DNA of 64,000 nt, from assembly GCF_900102855.1 (NCBI RefSeq), contig NZ_FMWD01000007.1, forward strand, positions 171,188 through 235,187, given 5' to 3'. Of the stretch, positions 63,720-64,000 are shown one piece after another. The stretch is from Thiohalomonas denitrificans (GTDB taxonomy: Bacteria > Pseudomonadota > Gammaproteobacteria > Thiohalomonadales > Thiohalomonadaceae). The notes under the pieces are model-generated. The model was not told where the DNA came from. It ran no database searches and worked only from the letters and a program-made list of their open reading frames with translations. Position 1 is the first letter of the stretch. Each line of letters opens with the position of its first letter. The position numbers and the translations under genes were made by a program.

Positions 63720-64000
63720 CTACTCCGAGTTGTGCAGATCGATGGTTACACCCTCTTCAAGGTCCCGCGTCTCCTTGGCGCCGTCGGAACGACACTGCTC
63801 CAGCTGCTTCAGATATTCGGGAGTCACGTCCCCGGTAGGGTATTCACCGCTGAACACCGAAGTATCGAACTGGCGAACCTTTTTATTATCCTTGTACAAC
63901 ACCGCACTGATCAGATCATCCAGGTCCTGATAAATCAGCCAGTCGGCACCAATGGCCTCGGCGATCTGCTTGTCGTCGCGGCCATGCCCGATCAACTCGG
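63720..64000 (-). CDS. purF: amidophosphoribosyltransferase, C-terminal end (partial)
   Basis: Only the last 93 codons lie in the window; the gene continues past base 64000. The segment GADWLIYQDLDDLISAV and the ending FDTSVFSGEYPTGDVTPEYLKQLEQ match the C-terminus of PurF, which makes phosphoribosylamine from PRPP and glutamine at the start of purine synthesis. The metZ neighbour supports the call, as purF-metZ is a common pair. Confidence 0.92.
   Translation of the reverse strand, partial: ELIGHGRDDKQIAEAIGADWLIYQDLDDLISAVLYKDNKKVRQFDTSVFSGEYPTGDVTPEYLKQLEQCRSDGAKETRDLEEGVTIDLHNSE

Overview
The window is a 64 kb piece of a gammaproteobacterial chromosome. The main evidence is one long block, dnaQ-rnhA-methyltransferase-gloB-mltD-yejABEF-(fabI)-...-ppiD-tRNAs-hupB-lon-clpX-clpP-tig. 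As I remember it, this is the gene order of Pseudomonas aeruginosa around fabI. Ectoine synthesis, trehalose synthesis from glucan (TreY/TreZ), a full respiratory nitrate reductase system and a DsrC/TusE-family protein suggest a salt-adapted, facultatively anaerobic bacterium, perhaps a sulfur-oxidising or denitrifying member of the Chromatiales or Ectothiorhodospiraceae type. The genus is a guess. Intergenic DNA is rich in several families of dispersed inverted repeats.

Layout. 1-3232: end of treZ and complete treY. 3250-18800: the nitrate respiration island. On the minus strand it runs narK (420 aa), narK (537 aa), narG, narH, narJ, narI, a membrane-anchored c-type cytochrome, a cysteine-free DsrC/TusE homologue and moaA. 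The sensor-regulator pair narX/narL is divergent, and a perfect FNR/ANR box lies in the shared promoter region. 18998-22072: ectABC (minus) facing a MarR-family EctR-like regulator (plus). 22254-23419: an AP2-like-domain protein and an orphan nuoI. 23936-35012: dnaQ, rnhA, a methyltransferase, gloB, mltD, a small zinc-ribbon protein and the yejABEF peptide importer. 35100-38223: a decayed fabI remnant, a 456-aa protein that I think replaces it as enoyl-ACP reductase, and a dicarboxylate/amino-acid symporter. 38431-47887: ppiD, tRNA-Asp, tRNA-Val, hupB, lon, a 264-bp cloverleaf-like palindromic element, clpX, clpP, tig, tRNA-Leu and tRNA-Lys.

48010-52320: a DsbD_2/TauE-like membrane protein with a sigma-54 activator, a PCu(A)C copper chaperone, and exbB-exbD-tonB behind a Fur box. 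52551-52879: tRNA-His, tRNA-Arg and tRNA-Pro. 53080-64000: folD, a CMD-family protein, cysS, two cyclophilins and lpxH, a DUF455 ferritin-like protein, glycerate 2-kinase, a methyltransferase, metZ and the 3' end of purF. The stretch from 54.3 to 63.6 kb carries most of the dispersed repeats.

How the genes work together. NarX/NarL and an FNR-type regulator probably control nitrate import (two NarK proteins) and reduction (NarGHI, matured by NarJ). MoaA in the same run feeds the molybdenum cofactor pathway. Ectoine and trehalose give osmotic protection. The most notable observation is the broken fabI in its ancestral place, directly followed by a long, SDR-like protein that resembles FabMG-type enoyl-ACP reductases in position and in local motifs.
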